64,000 nt of DNA from Neoroseomonas oryzicola (GCF_012163135.1 NZ_JAAVUP010000003.1:621654-685653); one strand, 5' to 3'. Positions 38,600 to 47,427 are shown, numbered from the stretch's first letter. Numbers and translations: made by a program. Notes: generated by a model from the letters alone, not told the origin.

Positions 38600-40792
38600 G
38601 TGTACGATCGGTCCAGGATCAACCGGCTGGCTGCGCGACCGCCCTTCGTCACGTCGCTGATCTTCCTCGCGGCCGTCGTCCTGCCGGCGCTCGTCTTCCT
38701 GATCCTCACCCTCCATGACCGGTCCCACCGGCGGGAGGCGAGCCACCAGGACGCGCTGATGGCGAGCCTGCGCGCCGCCGAGCAGACGACCCTCGCCGTG
38801 CAGGGCGCCCTGCTGGCGGTCGAGCGGGTGGACGACGCCACCGCCGGGCTGAACTGGGCCCAGATCCAGCAGCGCCGCACCGCCGTGCTGGCGGACCTCC
38901 GCCGCTTCGAACAGGGCGTGCCGCATCTCGCCGGCTTCGCGCTGATGCGTCCCGATGGCCGCGTCGCGATCGCCTCCGGCATCGAGGGCGCGGCGAATGC
39001 CGACCTCTCGGGCATCGACACGGTCCGTCGCCTGCGGGAGGCGCCGCGCGCCCCACTCTTCGACCTCGCCCCGCGCGAGGCCTTCGGCCCGGCGCCGATC
39101 CTCCTCGTCGGCCGCAGCCGCGGGCCGGAAGGCCGCCCGCCGGACGGCGCCTTCTTCGCCGAGCTCAAGGGCGAGAGCCTCCTCGCCGCCTGGCAGGGCT
39201 TCGGCGCCGAGGGCAGCCGCTTCGCCCTGGTGCGGGACGACGGCGCCGTGCTGCTGCGCTCCGACGGGGCCGAGGGGCGCGGCTTCCCGCCCGGCGATCC
39301 GCTCCGCGCCGCGATCGCCGCTGGCCGCACGGCGCCGATGCTCGCCGATCCCTTTGCCACCGGCACGCCCGAGGTCGTCGCCTGGCAGCGGATCGGCAGC
39401 TACCCGCTGGTGGTGGTCTACGCCGCGCCGCCGGCCGGCGTCGGCCATTGGCTGCAGGACAACCTGCTGAACCTCGGCGTCAGCCTCTCGCTCGGGCTGG
39501 CCTTCGTCCTGTTCGCCATGCGCGTGCGCACCACCGACCGCAGCGACGCCGCGACGCTCGAACGCCTCGAGGCGAACGCCGCCGAGCTGCGCGCCGAGAT
39601 CGCCCGGCGCGAGGCCGCCGAGGAAAACCTGCGCAACGCCCAGCGGCTCGAGGGCCTCGGCCGGCTCACCGGCGGCGTGGCGCATGACTTCAACAACCTG
39701 CTCACCGCCATCCTCGGCACCGCGCGCTCGCTCGAACGCCATCTCGGGCCCAGCGCGGACGAACGCACCAAGCGGCTGATCGCCGCGACCGTCGCCGCGG
39801 TCGATCGCGGCGCGCGGCTGAACGCCAGCCTGCTCGCCTTCGCCCGCCGCCAGCCGCTGACGCTGGCGACGGTCGACGCGAACGCGCTGGTGCAGAACTT
39901 CCTGCCGCTGCTGCGCCGCGCGTTGGACGAGACGATGTCGGTCGAGCTCTCGCTCGACCCCAGCCTGCCCGCCTGCAACGCGGATGCCGCGCAGCTCGAG
40001 GCGGCGCTGCTCAACCTCACCATCAATGCGCGCGACGCCATGCCCAAGGGCGGCACGCTGCGCATCACGACGCGCCGCGCCTGGCTGCAGGAACAGGCGC
40101 TGGCCGGCAATGCCGATGCGCAGCCCGGCCCCTATGTCGCGATCGAGGTGCGCGACAGCGGCCAGGGCATGTCGGCCGAGGTGCGCGAACGCGCCTTCGA
40201 GCCCTTCTTCACCACCAAGGCGCTAGGCCAGGGCACCGGCCTCGGCCTGTCGCAGGTCTTCGGCTTCATCCGCCAGATCGGTGGGCATGTGTCGATCCAG
40301 TCCGCGCCGGGGCGCGGCACGGCGGTGACGCTCTACCTGCCGCTCGGCTCGGCGATGGACGAGCCGAGCGGCGGCACCGCCGCGGTGGCGAAGCCCGACC
40401 CGCATTCGGGCGTCGGCTGCACGGTGCTGGTGGTCGAGGACGAGCCCGCGGTGCGCGCTGTCGCGGTGGACATGCTGCAGGATGCGGGCTTCGCCGTGCT
40501 CGCCGCGCCGGATGGGCCGAGCGCGATCGCGCTGCTGCGCGAAGGGGCGCATGTCGACATCCTGTTCAGCGACGTGGTGATGCCCGGCGGCATGACCGGC
40601 GTGGACCTGGCGCGCGAGGCGCGGCGGCTGCGTCCCTCCCTCGGCGTGCTGCTGGCCTCCGGCTATGCGGCCGAGGCGCTCGCCCAGCATGGCGGCGCCG
40701 GCGACTTTGAGCTGATCGGCAAGCCCTACGACGCGGAGACGGTGCTCTCGCGCCTTGCCGCGCAGCGGCAGCGCCAGGCGGAGAAGGCGTAG
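38600..40792 (+). CDS. Hybrid sensor histidine kinase/response regulator
   Basis: A 730-residue protein with two transmembrane helices (near residues 20-35 and 290-310) around a Cache-like extracytoplasmic sensor of about 250 residues, then a coiled linker. A HisKA domain with GGVAHDFNNLLTAI follows, then HATPase_c (NLTINARDAMPKGGTL, DSGQGMS, GTGLGLSQVFGFI) and a C-terminal receiver (LVVEDEPAVRAVAV, LFSDVVMPGG, IGKPYDAETV). The start is a GTG after GAGAGG. The signal and the partner regulator are not encoded next to it. Confidence 0.92.
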   Translation: MYDRSRINRLAARPPFVTSLIFLAAVVLPALVFLILTLHDRSHRREASHQDALMASLRAAEQTTLAVQGALLAVERVDDATAGLNWAQIQQRRTAVLADLRRFEQGVPHLAGFALMRPDGRVAIASGIEGAANADLSGIDTVRRLREAPRAPLFDLAPREAFGPAPILLVGRSRGPEGRPPDGAFFAELKGESLLAAWQGFGAEGSRFALVRDDGAVLLRSDGAEGRGFPPGDPLRAAIAAGRTAPMLADPFATGTPEVVAWQRIGSYPLVVVYAAPPAGVGHWLQDNLLNLGVSLSLGLAFVLFAMRVRTTDRSDAATLERLEANAAELRAEIARREAAEENLRNAQRLEGLGRLTGGVAHDFNNLLTAILGTARSLERHLGPSADERTKRLIAATVAAVDRGARLNASLLAFARRQPLTLATVDANALVQNFLPLLRRALDETMSVELSLDPSLPACNADAAQLEAALLNLTINARDAMPKGGTLRITTRRAWLQEQALAGNADAQPGPYVAIEVRDSGQGMSAEVRERAFEPFFTTKALGQGTGLGLSQVFGFIRQIGGHVSIQSAPGRGTAVTLYLPLGSAMDEPSGGTAAVAKPDPHSGVGCTVLVVEDEPAVRAVAVDMLQDAGFAVLAAPDGPSAIALLREGAHVDILFSDVVMPGGMTGVDLAREARRLRPSLGVLLASGYAAEALAQHGGAGDFELIGKPYDAETVLSRLAAQRQRQAEKA

Positions 40793-41003
40793 GGCAGATC
40801 CCCGTCAGGCGGAATCGCCCGATCGGGTGAAGATGCCCGCGCTGGCAGTGGCGCGGAGGCGTTGTCGCGAGCCCAGGCGCAAACGGCGTCATGCCAGCCG
40901 CGCGAAGATCTCAGCTTCGTGCCCTCAGGCGCCGGCGCTTCGCTTGCCTCGCTGCATGAGCGCCTAGCGCAGGTCGGAATGTCGTGCGGTTGGTATCAGC
41001 GCG

Positions 41004-41405
41004 TCACGCCGCGTCGATCGCGTGCGCCATCAGGTGCTCGCGCGTCGTCACCTGCAGCGCCGCCTCGTGCGTCGCCTCCAGCAGCACCAGCGGCGCGACG
41101 CCGGCGCGCCGCGCCTCCTCCCACCGCGCCGCGCAAAGGCACCAGCGGTCGCCCGGCTTCAGCCCCGCGAAGCCGTATGCCGGCAGCGGCGTCGAGAGGT
41201 CGTTGCCGACGCTGCGGCTGAAGGCGAGGAATTCCTCGGTCATTTCCGCGCAGACCACGTGCAGCCCGACATCGCCCGGGCCGGTGTTGCAGCAGCCGTC
41301 GCGGAAGAAGCCGGTCAGCGGCGCAACCGAACAGGGCATCAGCGGCCCGCCGATCACGTTGCGCGGCCGCGGGCGCTCCTCGCGGCGATCGAAGACGTCG
41401 TCCAT
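41004..41405 (-). CDS. DUF2237 protein
   Basis: A 133-residue protein with the DUF2237 pattern (GFFRDGCCNTGPGDVGLHVVC, FLAFSRSVGNDLSTPLP, GLKPGDRWCLCAARW). Function in the family is unknown; the many cysteines suggest metal or redox chemistry. It starts 3 bp after the acyltransferase stop, at the end of the locus-B operon. The 211-bp gap towards the hybrid kinase (40793-41003) shows no gene. Confidence 0.85.
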   Translation of the reverse strand: MDDVFDRREERPRPRNVIGGPLMPCSVAPLTGFFRDGCCNTGPGDVGLHVVCAEMTEEFLAFSRSVGNDLSTPLPAYGFAGLKPGDRWCLCAARWEEARRAGVAPLVLLEATHEAALQVTTREHLMAHAIDAA

Positions 41406-41408
41406 GCG

Positions 41409-42311
41409 CTACCGCTCCTCCTCCCGCCAGAAATCGTAGAAGTTGAACCAGTTGTGCGGATGCGCGCGGCACATCTCCGCCAGCCGCGCAGCATAGCGCG
41501 CGATCCAGCCGCGCAGCGCCTCCTCCCGCGTCTCCCGCGGCAGGGCGAGGGCGGGGGAGAAGGCTTCGAAGTGCAGCGCATAGCGGCGCGGGCCGACCCA
41601 CAGCCCGAAGCCGAGCACCACCGGCGCGCGCAGCACCGCCGCGACCGTCATCGGTCCGCTCGGGAAGGGCGCCGGGTCGCCCAGGAAGTCCACCGGCACC
41701 ATGCGTTCCCCGCGCGGCGCCCGGTCGGCGAGGATGCCGACCACGCCCCCGCGCTCGATCACTTCCCGCGCGGTGAGCATCGCCTCGGGCCGGCCGAGCT
41801 CGATCACCGCCGCGCGCCGCGTCGGGTCCAGGCTGTCGAACAGCGCATCCGCCGGGCCGGCATTGGCGGTGTGCATCAGCATCCGCACCTCGACCGGTGC
41901 GCCGGCGCCGCCGACGGCGCGCAGCGCCTCGAAGGACCCCATATGCGCGCCGAGCAGCACCAGCCCCTGCCCGCGTTCGGCGGCGGCGTGCAACGTCTCG
42001 AGCCCGGTGATCTCCACCCGGTAGCCCGCGCTGCGCCCCGTGAGCAGGTAGACGCGGTCGAGCATGGTGGAGGCGAAGCAGAAATACAGCCGCCAGAGGT
42101 CGCCCCAGCCTGCCTCCCGCCCCAGCGCGCGCGTCAGGTAGCGCCGCGCCGCGCGTTTCTGCGCCGCCGGCGAGGTCGCGAGGTAGAAGGCGGTGATCGG
42201 ATGCAGCAGCGCCTGCGCGACTGGCCAGCCGAGGCCGAGCGCGATCCGCGCCATCAGCCGCAGCGCCGCGCCGGTCCCGCGTTCCGGCGTGGCGGCCCAG
42301 CCCCCGGTCAT
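41409..42311 (-). CDS. LpxL/HtrB-like acyltransferase of the polyene-type cluster
   Basis: A 300-residue protein with the LpxL-type acyltransferase motif H-x4-E (LLGAHMGSFEAL) and ILADRAPRGERMVPVDFLG, a short hydrophobic segment near the start, and HPHNWFNFYDFW at the end. Lipid A acyltransferases of this fold use acyl-ACP donors. In aryl-polyene loci an acyltransferase of this family attaches the polyene to its lipid anchor. The ATG overlaps the dehydratase stop (ATGA). Confidence 0.85.
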   Translation of the reverse strand: MTGGWAATPERGTGAALRLMARIALGLGWPVAQALLHPITAFYLATSPAAQKRAARRYLTRALGREAGWGDLWRLYFCFASTMLDRVYLLTGRSAGYRVEITGLETLHAAAERGQGLVLLGAHMGSFEALRAVGGAGAPVEVRMLMHTANAGPADALFDSLDPTRRAAVIELGRPEAMLTAREVIERGGVVGILADRAPRGERMVPVDFLGDPAPFPSGPMTVAAVLRAPVVLGFGLWVGPRRYALHFEAFSPALALPRETREEALRGWIARYAARLAEMCRAHPHNWFNFYDFWREEER

Positions 42312-42598
42312 GGCGCGAAGGCCATGTCCCCGGAGGCGACGACGCGCTCCCCGACGGTCAGCGTGAAGGCAACGCGCGCCGCGCCGCGGCGGTCGAGGGC
42401 GATGCGCACCTCCTCGCCCGGCAGCACGGGCGCGGCGAACTTCGCGCGGGGCAGGCCGGCCGGCGGGCCGAGACCGAAGGCGGCGCGCGCGGCCTGCGCG
42501 ACCTGATCGAGCAAGAGCACGCCGGGCACGATCGGGCGGCCGGGGAAGTGGCCGGCAAGCGATGGGTGATCCGGCGGGATCACGAAGGACCCCGTCAT
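42308..42598 (-). CDS. FabZ/ApeI-like hot-dog dehydratase
   Basis: A 96-residue single hot-dog: the VIPPDHPSLAGHFPGRPIVPGVLLLDQV segment, in which the catalytic His follows a FabZ-type P-x-H-F-P-G-x-P pattern, and a MAFAP end. It is a second dehydratase beside the one in locus A, as aryl-polyene clusters carry two. Its stop overlaps the acyltransferase ATG. An R1 repeat separates it from the upstream AMP-ligase. Confidence 0.83.
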   Translation of the reverse strand: MTGSFVIPPDHPSLAGHFPGRPIVPGVLLLDQVAQAARAAFGLGPPAGLPRAKFAAPVLPGEEVRIALDRRGAARVAFTLTVGERVVASGDMAFAP

Positions 42599-42613
42599 GG
42601 CGGGCTGAAGGCC

Positions 42614-42713
42614 GGGGGAGGGTGTACCTCCCCCGGACCCCCTCCCTTTTCTGGTTCCTTGGTTCCAAAGAAGGTTGAGGGGGGTTCGGGGGGAGAAGTT
42701 CCCTTCTCCCCCC
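42614..42713. repeat. R1 palindromic repeat, copy d (inside locus B)
   Basis: A full R1 in the same order as copy a: GGGGGAGG 42614-42621 with CCTCCCCC 42627-42634; the CCCCCTCCCTTTTCTGG arm with CCAAAGAAGGTTGAGGGG; and GGGGGGAGAAG 42688-42698 with CTTCTCCCCCC 42703-42713. It fills the 118 bp between the AMP-ligase stop and the dehydratase ATG in an operon whose other junctions mostly overlap. Confidence 0.88.
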
Positions 42714-42716
42714 GCC

Positions 42717-44033
42717 TCACGACCTGCGCCACGCGAGCCCTGCCAGGTCCTTGTGCTGGACCTTCCCCACCTCGTCCCGCGGCAGTTCGTCGAGCATCAC
42801 CACCGGCCGCGGCAGGAAGGCGGGCTCGACCCTCCCGCGCAGCGCCGCGACGACGGATGTCGCGCTCATCCCCGGGGCCACCACGAAGGCGGCGAGCCGC
42901 GCCCGTGGATTGTGGTCGAGGTCCTCGGGCGCGAGGAACATCGCCTCCCGCACGCCCTCGACGTCCGAGAGGATCTTCCCCAGCCCGGCGAGCGAGGCGC
43001 GCTTGCCCGCGAGCTTCACCATGTCCCCCTGCCGGCCCACCAGGCGGAAGCGGTCGCCGCCCGCCGCTTCCAGCACGTCGGACAGCGGCACGGGCGCGGG
43101 CAGGCCGGGCACGGTGACCTCGGCGCGGTTTTCCCCGATCGCGAAGGCGACGCCCGGATAGGGCGACCAGGCCTCGCCCTCGAGCGTGCGGCGCGACGCG
43201 ATCGAGCCGGCCTCGGTGGCGCCGTAGATCTCGAGCACCGGCGCGCCGAAGGCGGCCTCCGCCTCGGCAGCGAGGCTGTCGGCCAGCGGCGCGGTCGCGG
43301 AGATGATGGCCGAGACCGCCGGCAGCGCGATGCCGGTGCCGAGCAGCGCGCGGAGTTGCAGCGGCGTCGTCACCAGCAGCCGCGGCGCGGGGACGGCGGC
43401 AAGCGCCTCCGCCACGTCCGAGGGATAGAACACCGCCCCCGCATGCCCCGCGCCGGCGCCCTGCAGCGGCAGCAGCAGCGTCGTCTCGAAGCCGTACATG
43501 TGCTGCGCCGGGACGGTGCCGACGATGCTCGTCCCGGGTGTGACGGCGAAGCGTTCGGCCGCCGCCCGCGCCCCGGCGACGAGCGCGCCCCAGGGCTTGG
43601 CATGGGGCCGCGGTTCCCCCGTGCTGCCGGAGGTGAAGGCGATCGCCGCGACCATCGCGGCGGGAATGGCGGGGTTGGGCGCGGCGGCGCCGGCCTCGGC
43701 TTCGGGCGCCAGCACGGGCAGTGGCAGCGCGACCTCGGTGTCCGATAGGGCGTAGCGCGCGCCGTGCAGCCGCGCGATGTCGGCAAGCCGCTGCGGCGTC
43801 CGGTCGGCCGAGAGCAGCGTGACATGCCCGCGCGACAGCGCCGCGGCGAAGGACAGCAGCGCGAGATACCGGTCGGCGCAGAAGTTCAGCACCGGCCCGT
43901 CCTCGGGCAGCCGCGCGGCGAGCGACGCGACCTCGGCGAGGAAGCGCCGGACCGTCACGGGCACGTCCCCGCGGTGGAAGATCACCTCCTCCGGCGTGCG
44001 CGAGGTCAGGGGCAGCATGGCGTCATCCCGCAT
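42717..44033 (-). CDS. AMP-dependent acyl ligase (ApeH-like)
   Basis: A 438-residue adenylate-forming enzyme: the ATP loop AFTSGSTGEPRPHAK, VLEIYGATEAGSIASR, a GDRFRLVGRQGDMVKLAGKR hinge, and the C-terminal Lys region LPRDEVGKVQHKDL. In aryl-polyene loci this enzyme activates the aromatic starter acid for the carrier protein. The starter is not identifiable. It overlaps the end of the COG4648 gene by 11 bp. An alternative ATG lies at 44018. Confidence 0.85.
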   Translation of the reverse strand: MRDDAMLPLTSRTPEEVIFHRGDVPVTVRRFLAEVASLAARLPEDGPVLNFCADRYLALLSFAAALSRGHVTLLSADRTPQRLADIARLHGARYALSDTEVALPLPVLAPEAEAGAAAPNPAIPAAMVAAIAFTSGSTGEPRPHAKPWGALVAGARAAAERFAVTPGTSIVGTVPAQHMYGFETTLLLPLQGAGAGHAGAVFYPSDVAEALAAVPAPRLLVTTPLQLRALLGTGIALPAVSAIISATAPLADSLAAEAEAAFGAPVLEIYGATEAGSIASRRTLEGEAWSPYPGVAFAIGENRAEVTVPGLPAPVPLSDVLEAAGGDRFRLVGRQGDMVKLAGKRASLAGLGKILSDVEGVREAMFLAPEDLDHNPRARLAAFVVAPGMSATSVVAALRGRVEPAFLPRPVVMLDELPRDEVGKVQHKDLAGLAWRRS

Positions 44034-44628
44034 GGCCCTGCACATCCGCCCGCCAGATCGCGCGCAGCGTCCGCCCCAGCCCCACCGGGCCGAGGCGCGG
44101 GAAGACCAGCGCGCGGACCGCATGTTCGCCGAGGAAGAAGGCAAGCGAGAGCAGCAGGTTCAGCGCCGCCACCGGCCCCGGCGCCGGCCCGTGGCCCGCG
44201 AGCGTCGCGAGGTTCACCGCCGCGAAGCCCAGGAAGAACAGCGTCCACAGCAGCGTCAGCCACCGCGTGTAGACCGCGAGGGCGGGGGAGACCTCGCCAT
44301 GGTCGGCGCGGGTGTAGCGGGTGATCAGCGGCTCGGCGCCCGGCCGCAGCGTTCGCCCGAAATGCCAGGCGAGCACCAGGTTGCCCACCAGCGGCAGGGC
44401 GGCGAACACCATGGCGGGCCCGCCCGGGCCGCTCGCCCAGGCGGCGGCACCCGCGGCAGCCAGCGCCGCGGTCGCCGCGACGCCGGCGACGCCGCCCGCC
44501 GGCGAGACCATGGCCCCGATCAGCCCGGCCGCCAGCGCGGCCGAGGCGAGATCCATCCCGCCCGCCCGCGCGGCCAGCAACAGTCCCGAGAGCGGCAGCG
44601 ATATCGCGAGCCGCGGCGCCAGGCGCAT
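44023..44628 (-). CDS. COG4648 membrane protein (ApeG-like)
   Basis: A 201-residue protein with about five hydrophobic helices (RLAISLPLSGLLLA, GLIGAMVSPAGGVAGVA, YTRWLTLLWTLFFLGFAAVNL, AALNLLLSLAFFLGEHAV) and a conserved-looking ITRYTRADHGEVS loop. This is the COG4648 group found in aryl-polyene loci, of unknown function. It starts 5 bp after the acyl carrier protein stop. Confidence 0.78.
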   Translation of the reverse strand: MRLAPRLAISLPLSGLLLAARAGGMDLASAALAAGLIGAMVSPAGGVAGVAATAALAAAGAAAWASGPGGPAMVFAALPLVGNLVLAWHFGRTLRPGAEPLITRYTRADHGEVSPALAVYTRWLTLLWTLFFLGFAAVNLATLAGHGPAPGPVAALNLLLSLAFFLGEHAVRALVFPRLGPVGLGRTLRAIWRADVQGHAG

Positions 44629-44633
44629 GCGCC

Positions 44634-44900
44634 TCAGCCCGTCCGGTTCTTCTCGATATGGGCGGCGAGCGCGCGCAGCGAGGCGAAGATGCGGTGGTTC
44701 CGCTCGTCGTCCGAGCGCAGCTGGAAGCCATAGCGCTTGGACACCGCCAGCGCGATCTCGAGCGCATCGATCGAATCGAGGCCCAGCCCTTCCCCGAACA
44801 GCGGCGCCTCCGGATCGATCTCCTCCGGCGCCGTTTCGAGGTGAAGGGCCTCGACGATCAGCTTGGCGACCTCCGCTTCCAAGGAGAGGGTCGTCGTCAA
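44634..44900 (-). CDS. Acyl carrier protein (polyene-type cluster)
   Basis: An 88-residue acidic carrier protein with the phosphopantetheine site GLDSIDALEIA (Ser43) and a helix-rich outline of an ACP. Aryl-polyene loci carry one or two dedicated ACPs of this size. It is the first gene of the locus-B operon, read from 44900, and is divergent from the deacetylase with a 103-bp promoter gap. A second ACP is not seen in the window. Confidence 0.88.
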   Translation of the reverse strand: MTTTLSLEAEVAKLIVEALHLETAPEEIDPEAPLFGEGLGLDSIDALEIALAVSKRYGFQLRSDDERNHRIFASLRALAAHIEKNRTG

Positions 44901-45003
44901 AATCGGTCTCCCGCAGCTTTCCGTTACGGTTCCGGTCCCGTACCACCGATGGCCCTGCGGCGCGCCCTTGACGGAACGCGCCCGACCAGCGACCTCCGCT
45001 TCG

Positions 45004-45939
45004 ATGCCGCCTACCCTCGGATACCGAAATTACCAACGCGAAAGTGGCCTCACAAGGGCGACGGCGCGTGCGGCCCGGCGTCTGGCCGCGCTTCCGGCCC
45101 TGTTCACCTTCACCGTGGACGTCGAGGACCATGCCGGAGGCCAGAGGGCGGCGGCCCAGACCGGCCGGCTGCTCGACCTGCTGGAGGCGGCCGGCGCCCA
45201 GGGCACCTTCTTCGTGGAGGACGCGGTGGTGGCCGCCGACCCCGCGCTGGTGCGGGCCATCGCCGCGCGGGGGCACGAGGTCGCCTCCCATGGCCACCGC
45301 CACTGCCCGATCGCCGAGGAGACGCCGGTAGTCTTCCGCGCGGGCATGGCGACGGCCCGCGACCGGCTGGCGGACGTCACCGGCCAGGCGCCGATGGGCT
45401 ACCGCGCGCCCTATTTCTCCCTCACGCCCCAGGCGTCCTGGGCGAGCGACATCCTGGCCGGGCTGGGCTTTTCCTATTCCTCCTCGGTGCTGCCGGCCTG
45501 GAACCCGCTGGCGGGCTGGCCGGGGGCGCCGCGGCGGCCCTTCCTGTGGGCATCGGGGCTGCTCGAGCTGCCGGTGCCGGTGGCGCGCGTCGGGCCGCTC
45601 CGCCTGCCCTTCCTGGGCGGGATGTACCTGCGCTGGCTGCCGCCCTGGCGGCTGCGCTGGATGGCCGGGCGCTGGGCGGCCGAGGAGGCCGAGGGCGCGC
45701 TCTGGTCCTACTGCCACCCCTACGACCTGGACCAGGAGGAAGCCCTGGTCCATCGCCGCGACGCCGGGGCCTTCGGCAGCCTGATGCTGTGGCTCAACCG
45801 CGGCCCGACCCTGCCGCGGCTGCAGGGGCTGCTGGAAGGCCGGCGGTCGGTGACCTTCGCCGAGCGCCTGCCCGCCCTGCGGCGCGGCGCCGCGACCTGG
45901 CTGCCGGCCGGCGCGCTGCAGCCCGCCCCGGCGGAATAG
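45004..45939 (+). CDS. Polysaccharide deacetylase family protein
   Basis: A 311-residue NodB-type protein: LFTFTVDVEDHAGG with the metal-binding Asp, EVASHGHRHCPIAE with two His ligands, and GYRAPYFSLTP. YCHPYDLDQEE provides a C-terminal His. The FTVDVEDH opening resembles the polysaccharide deacetylases of exopolysaccharide loci. No ribosome site precedes the ATG, so the start is uncertain. It may modify a surface glycan or the glycosyl part of the cluster's product. Confidence 0.85.
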   Translation: MPPTLGYRNYQRESGLTRATARAARRLAALPALFTFTVDVEDHAGGQRAAAQTGRLLDLLEAAGAQGTFFVEDAVVAADPALVRAIAARGHEVASHGHRHCPIAEETPVVFRAGMATARDRLADVTGQAPMGYRAPYFSLTPQASWASDILAGLGFSYSSSVLPAWNPLAGWPGAPRRPFLWASGLLELPVPVARVGPLRLPFLGGMYLRWLPPWRLRWMAGRWAAEEAEGALWSYCHPYDLDQEEALVHRRDAGAFGSLMLWLNRGPTLPRLQGLLEGRRSVTFAERLPALRRGAATWLPAGALQPAPAE

Positions 45940-45945
45940 GCGGCC

Positions 45946-46347
45946 TCAGCCGGCCCGGCAGAGCCGCGCCTCCAGCATCCCGACCGCGGCGACGAAATCG
46001 GCACGGCCGACATCCGGCAGGTCGCCGACGCGGCGCTCGCGCGCCCGGTCCGCGATGCACAGGCAGAAGGAGGCGGTGCGGGCCAGCGTCCATTCCGCCT
46101 GGCCCGCCAGTTTCTGCCGCAGCGTCCAGGTGCACCAGGCGCGGAAGGTCGCATCGCCCAGCGGCGTCTCGACCGAGGTCGCGACCTGCGCCAGCGACCG
46201 GCGCGGCACTGCCGGTTCCGCATCCGCCACCGCCACCGCGGGCGCCGGCGCGCGTGGGAGCATCGCCGGCAGGTGGTTCAGCGCCGCGACCACCGCGCCG
46301 AACACGACGCCGCCGAGCAGCAGGATGCGCAGGAAGGTGACGATCAC
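45946..46347 (-). CDS. Hypothetical single-pass membrane protein
   Basis: About 133 residues from the GTG at 46347 (TTG at 46509 would add a Pro/Arg-rich leader). One transmembrane helix (VTFLRILLLGGVVFGAVVAAL) precedes a domain with several cysteines (WCTWTLRQKL, SFCLCIADRARE, RLCRAG). Not recognised. It converges on the deacetylase 6 bp away. Confidence 0.5.
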   Translation of the reverse strand: MIVTFLRILLLGGVVFGAVVAALNHLPAMLPRAPAPAVAVADAEPAVPRRSLAQVATSVETPLGDATFRAWCTWTLRQKLAGQAEWTLARTASFCLCIADRARERRVGDLPDVGRADFVAAVGMLEARLCRAG

Positions 46348-46528
46348 GCGGCCGAGCCTGGACCGCAGGCCCAAGCCGGTCCAGCCCAGCGGCTGTTCGA
46401 CGCGCGCGGCACCCCCACCCGGAGTACCACGCCAGGACCCTGGACCGGGTGGCCGGGCACGGGCCGGTGCCTCGCGACACGCCGCTTCCCCGTTTTCTTC
46501 CGGGGGCAAATGATTCTAGCCTTCGCCC

Positions 46529-46702
46529 ATGCGGCGCATCCTCATCCTGACCGGCCTCGGCCTTGCCTTCTGGGCGGCGCCCGCGCCGGCGCCGCTGTCC
46601 GGCGCCGCGGCGCAGACCCAGTCGCCGGACCAGCCGCCGAGTTCGCCGGTGCCGCGCCCGCCGCGGTCCTGTCATCCGCCGCCGGCGCCGCCCACCACCT
46701 GA
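46529..46702 (+). CDS. Small secreted Pro-rich peptide coupled to the trypsin-like gene
   Basis: A 57-residue frame: signal peptide MRRILILTGLGLAFWAAPAP ending near GAAAQ, then a Gln/Pro/Ser-rich tail with one cysteine. Its TGA overlaps the ATG of the protease gene (TGATG), so it is probably translated with it. No domain; it could be a leader or an inhibitor-like partner. Confidence 0.55.
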   Translation: MRRILILTGLGLAFWAAPAPAPLSGAAAQTQSPDQPPSSPVPRPPRSCHPPPAPPTT

Positions 46703-47427
46703 TGACCACCCGCATCTTCGGTGCATGCCGCGCGCCGGTTCTGCGCGCCGCCATCCTCGCGCTTCTGCTCGCCGGTCCTGCCGTGGCGCAGCCGGTCCCG
46801 GGCCTCGGCAGCGTCGACACGCGCCGGCCCGTCCCGGCCGACCGCGTCCCCTGGAACGCGGTGGGCGAGGTCGAGACCACTTCCGGCAATCGCTGCACCG
46901 GCACGCTGGTCGGCCCGCGCAGCATCGTCACTGCCGCGCATTGCCTGGTGACCGAGGATGCCGGCGCGCTGGTGCCGGCCGCTTCCATCACCTTCCGCAT
47001 CGGCGGGCGCAGCGCGCGCGGCGTGTCGCTGCGCAGCGGCCCGAACTTCGACACGCGGCAGGAGGCCCCCTGGCGGGCCGACTGGGCCGTGGTGACGCTC
47101 GACGCGCCGCTCGGCACCGGCCGCGCCATGCGCATGGGCCAGGAACCCCCGCGCGAGGGCCTGGCCCTCACCCTGCCCGCCTGGCAGCACGACCGGCCGG
47201 GGGAATTGCTGGCCGACCTCGCCTGCCGCGTCGTCGTCTTCGGCACCTTCGGCAGCCAGGGCGTGATGGTCGGGCACAATTGCGCCGGGACCAGCGGGTC
47301 CTCCGGCGCGCCGCTGATCGCGCGGGGCGAGGACGGGTCCTACGTCGTCGTCGGCATCCAGACCAAGGCGGCGCTGGGCCGGCCGCTCGGCGTCGCCGTG
47401 CCGGCCTTCACGATCCCCTTGCGCTGA
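46702..47427 (+). CDS. Secreted trypsin-like serine protease
   Basis: A 241-residue protein with a signal peptide ending near VAQ and a chymotrypsin-fold domain. The triad is His80 (VTAAHCLV), Asp127 (ADWAVVTL) and Ser201 (GTSGSSGAPL). Substrate preference is not predictable. Its 3' end overlaps the convergent xdhB by 20 bp. Confidence 0.85.
   Translation: MTTRIFGACRAPVLRAAILALLLAGPAVAQPVPGLGSVDTRRPVPADRVPWNAVGEVETTSGNRCTGTLVGPRSIVTAAHCLVTEDAGALVPAASITFRIGGRSARGVSLRSGPNFDTRQEAPWRADWAVVTLDAPLGTGRAMRMGQEPPREGLALTLPAWQHDRPGELLADLACRVVVFGTFGSQGVMVGHNCAGTSGSSGAPLIARGEDGSYVVVGIQTKAALGRPLGVAVPAFTIPLR

Noticed and set aside
41004..42311. The possibility that the acyltransferase is lipid A LpxL itself
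   Set aside because: The H-x4-E motif fits, but it lies in an operon with dehydratase, AMP-ligase and ACP genes, so the cluster role is more likely; not excluded.
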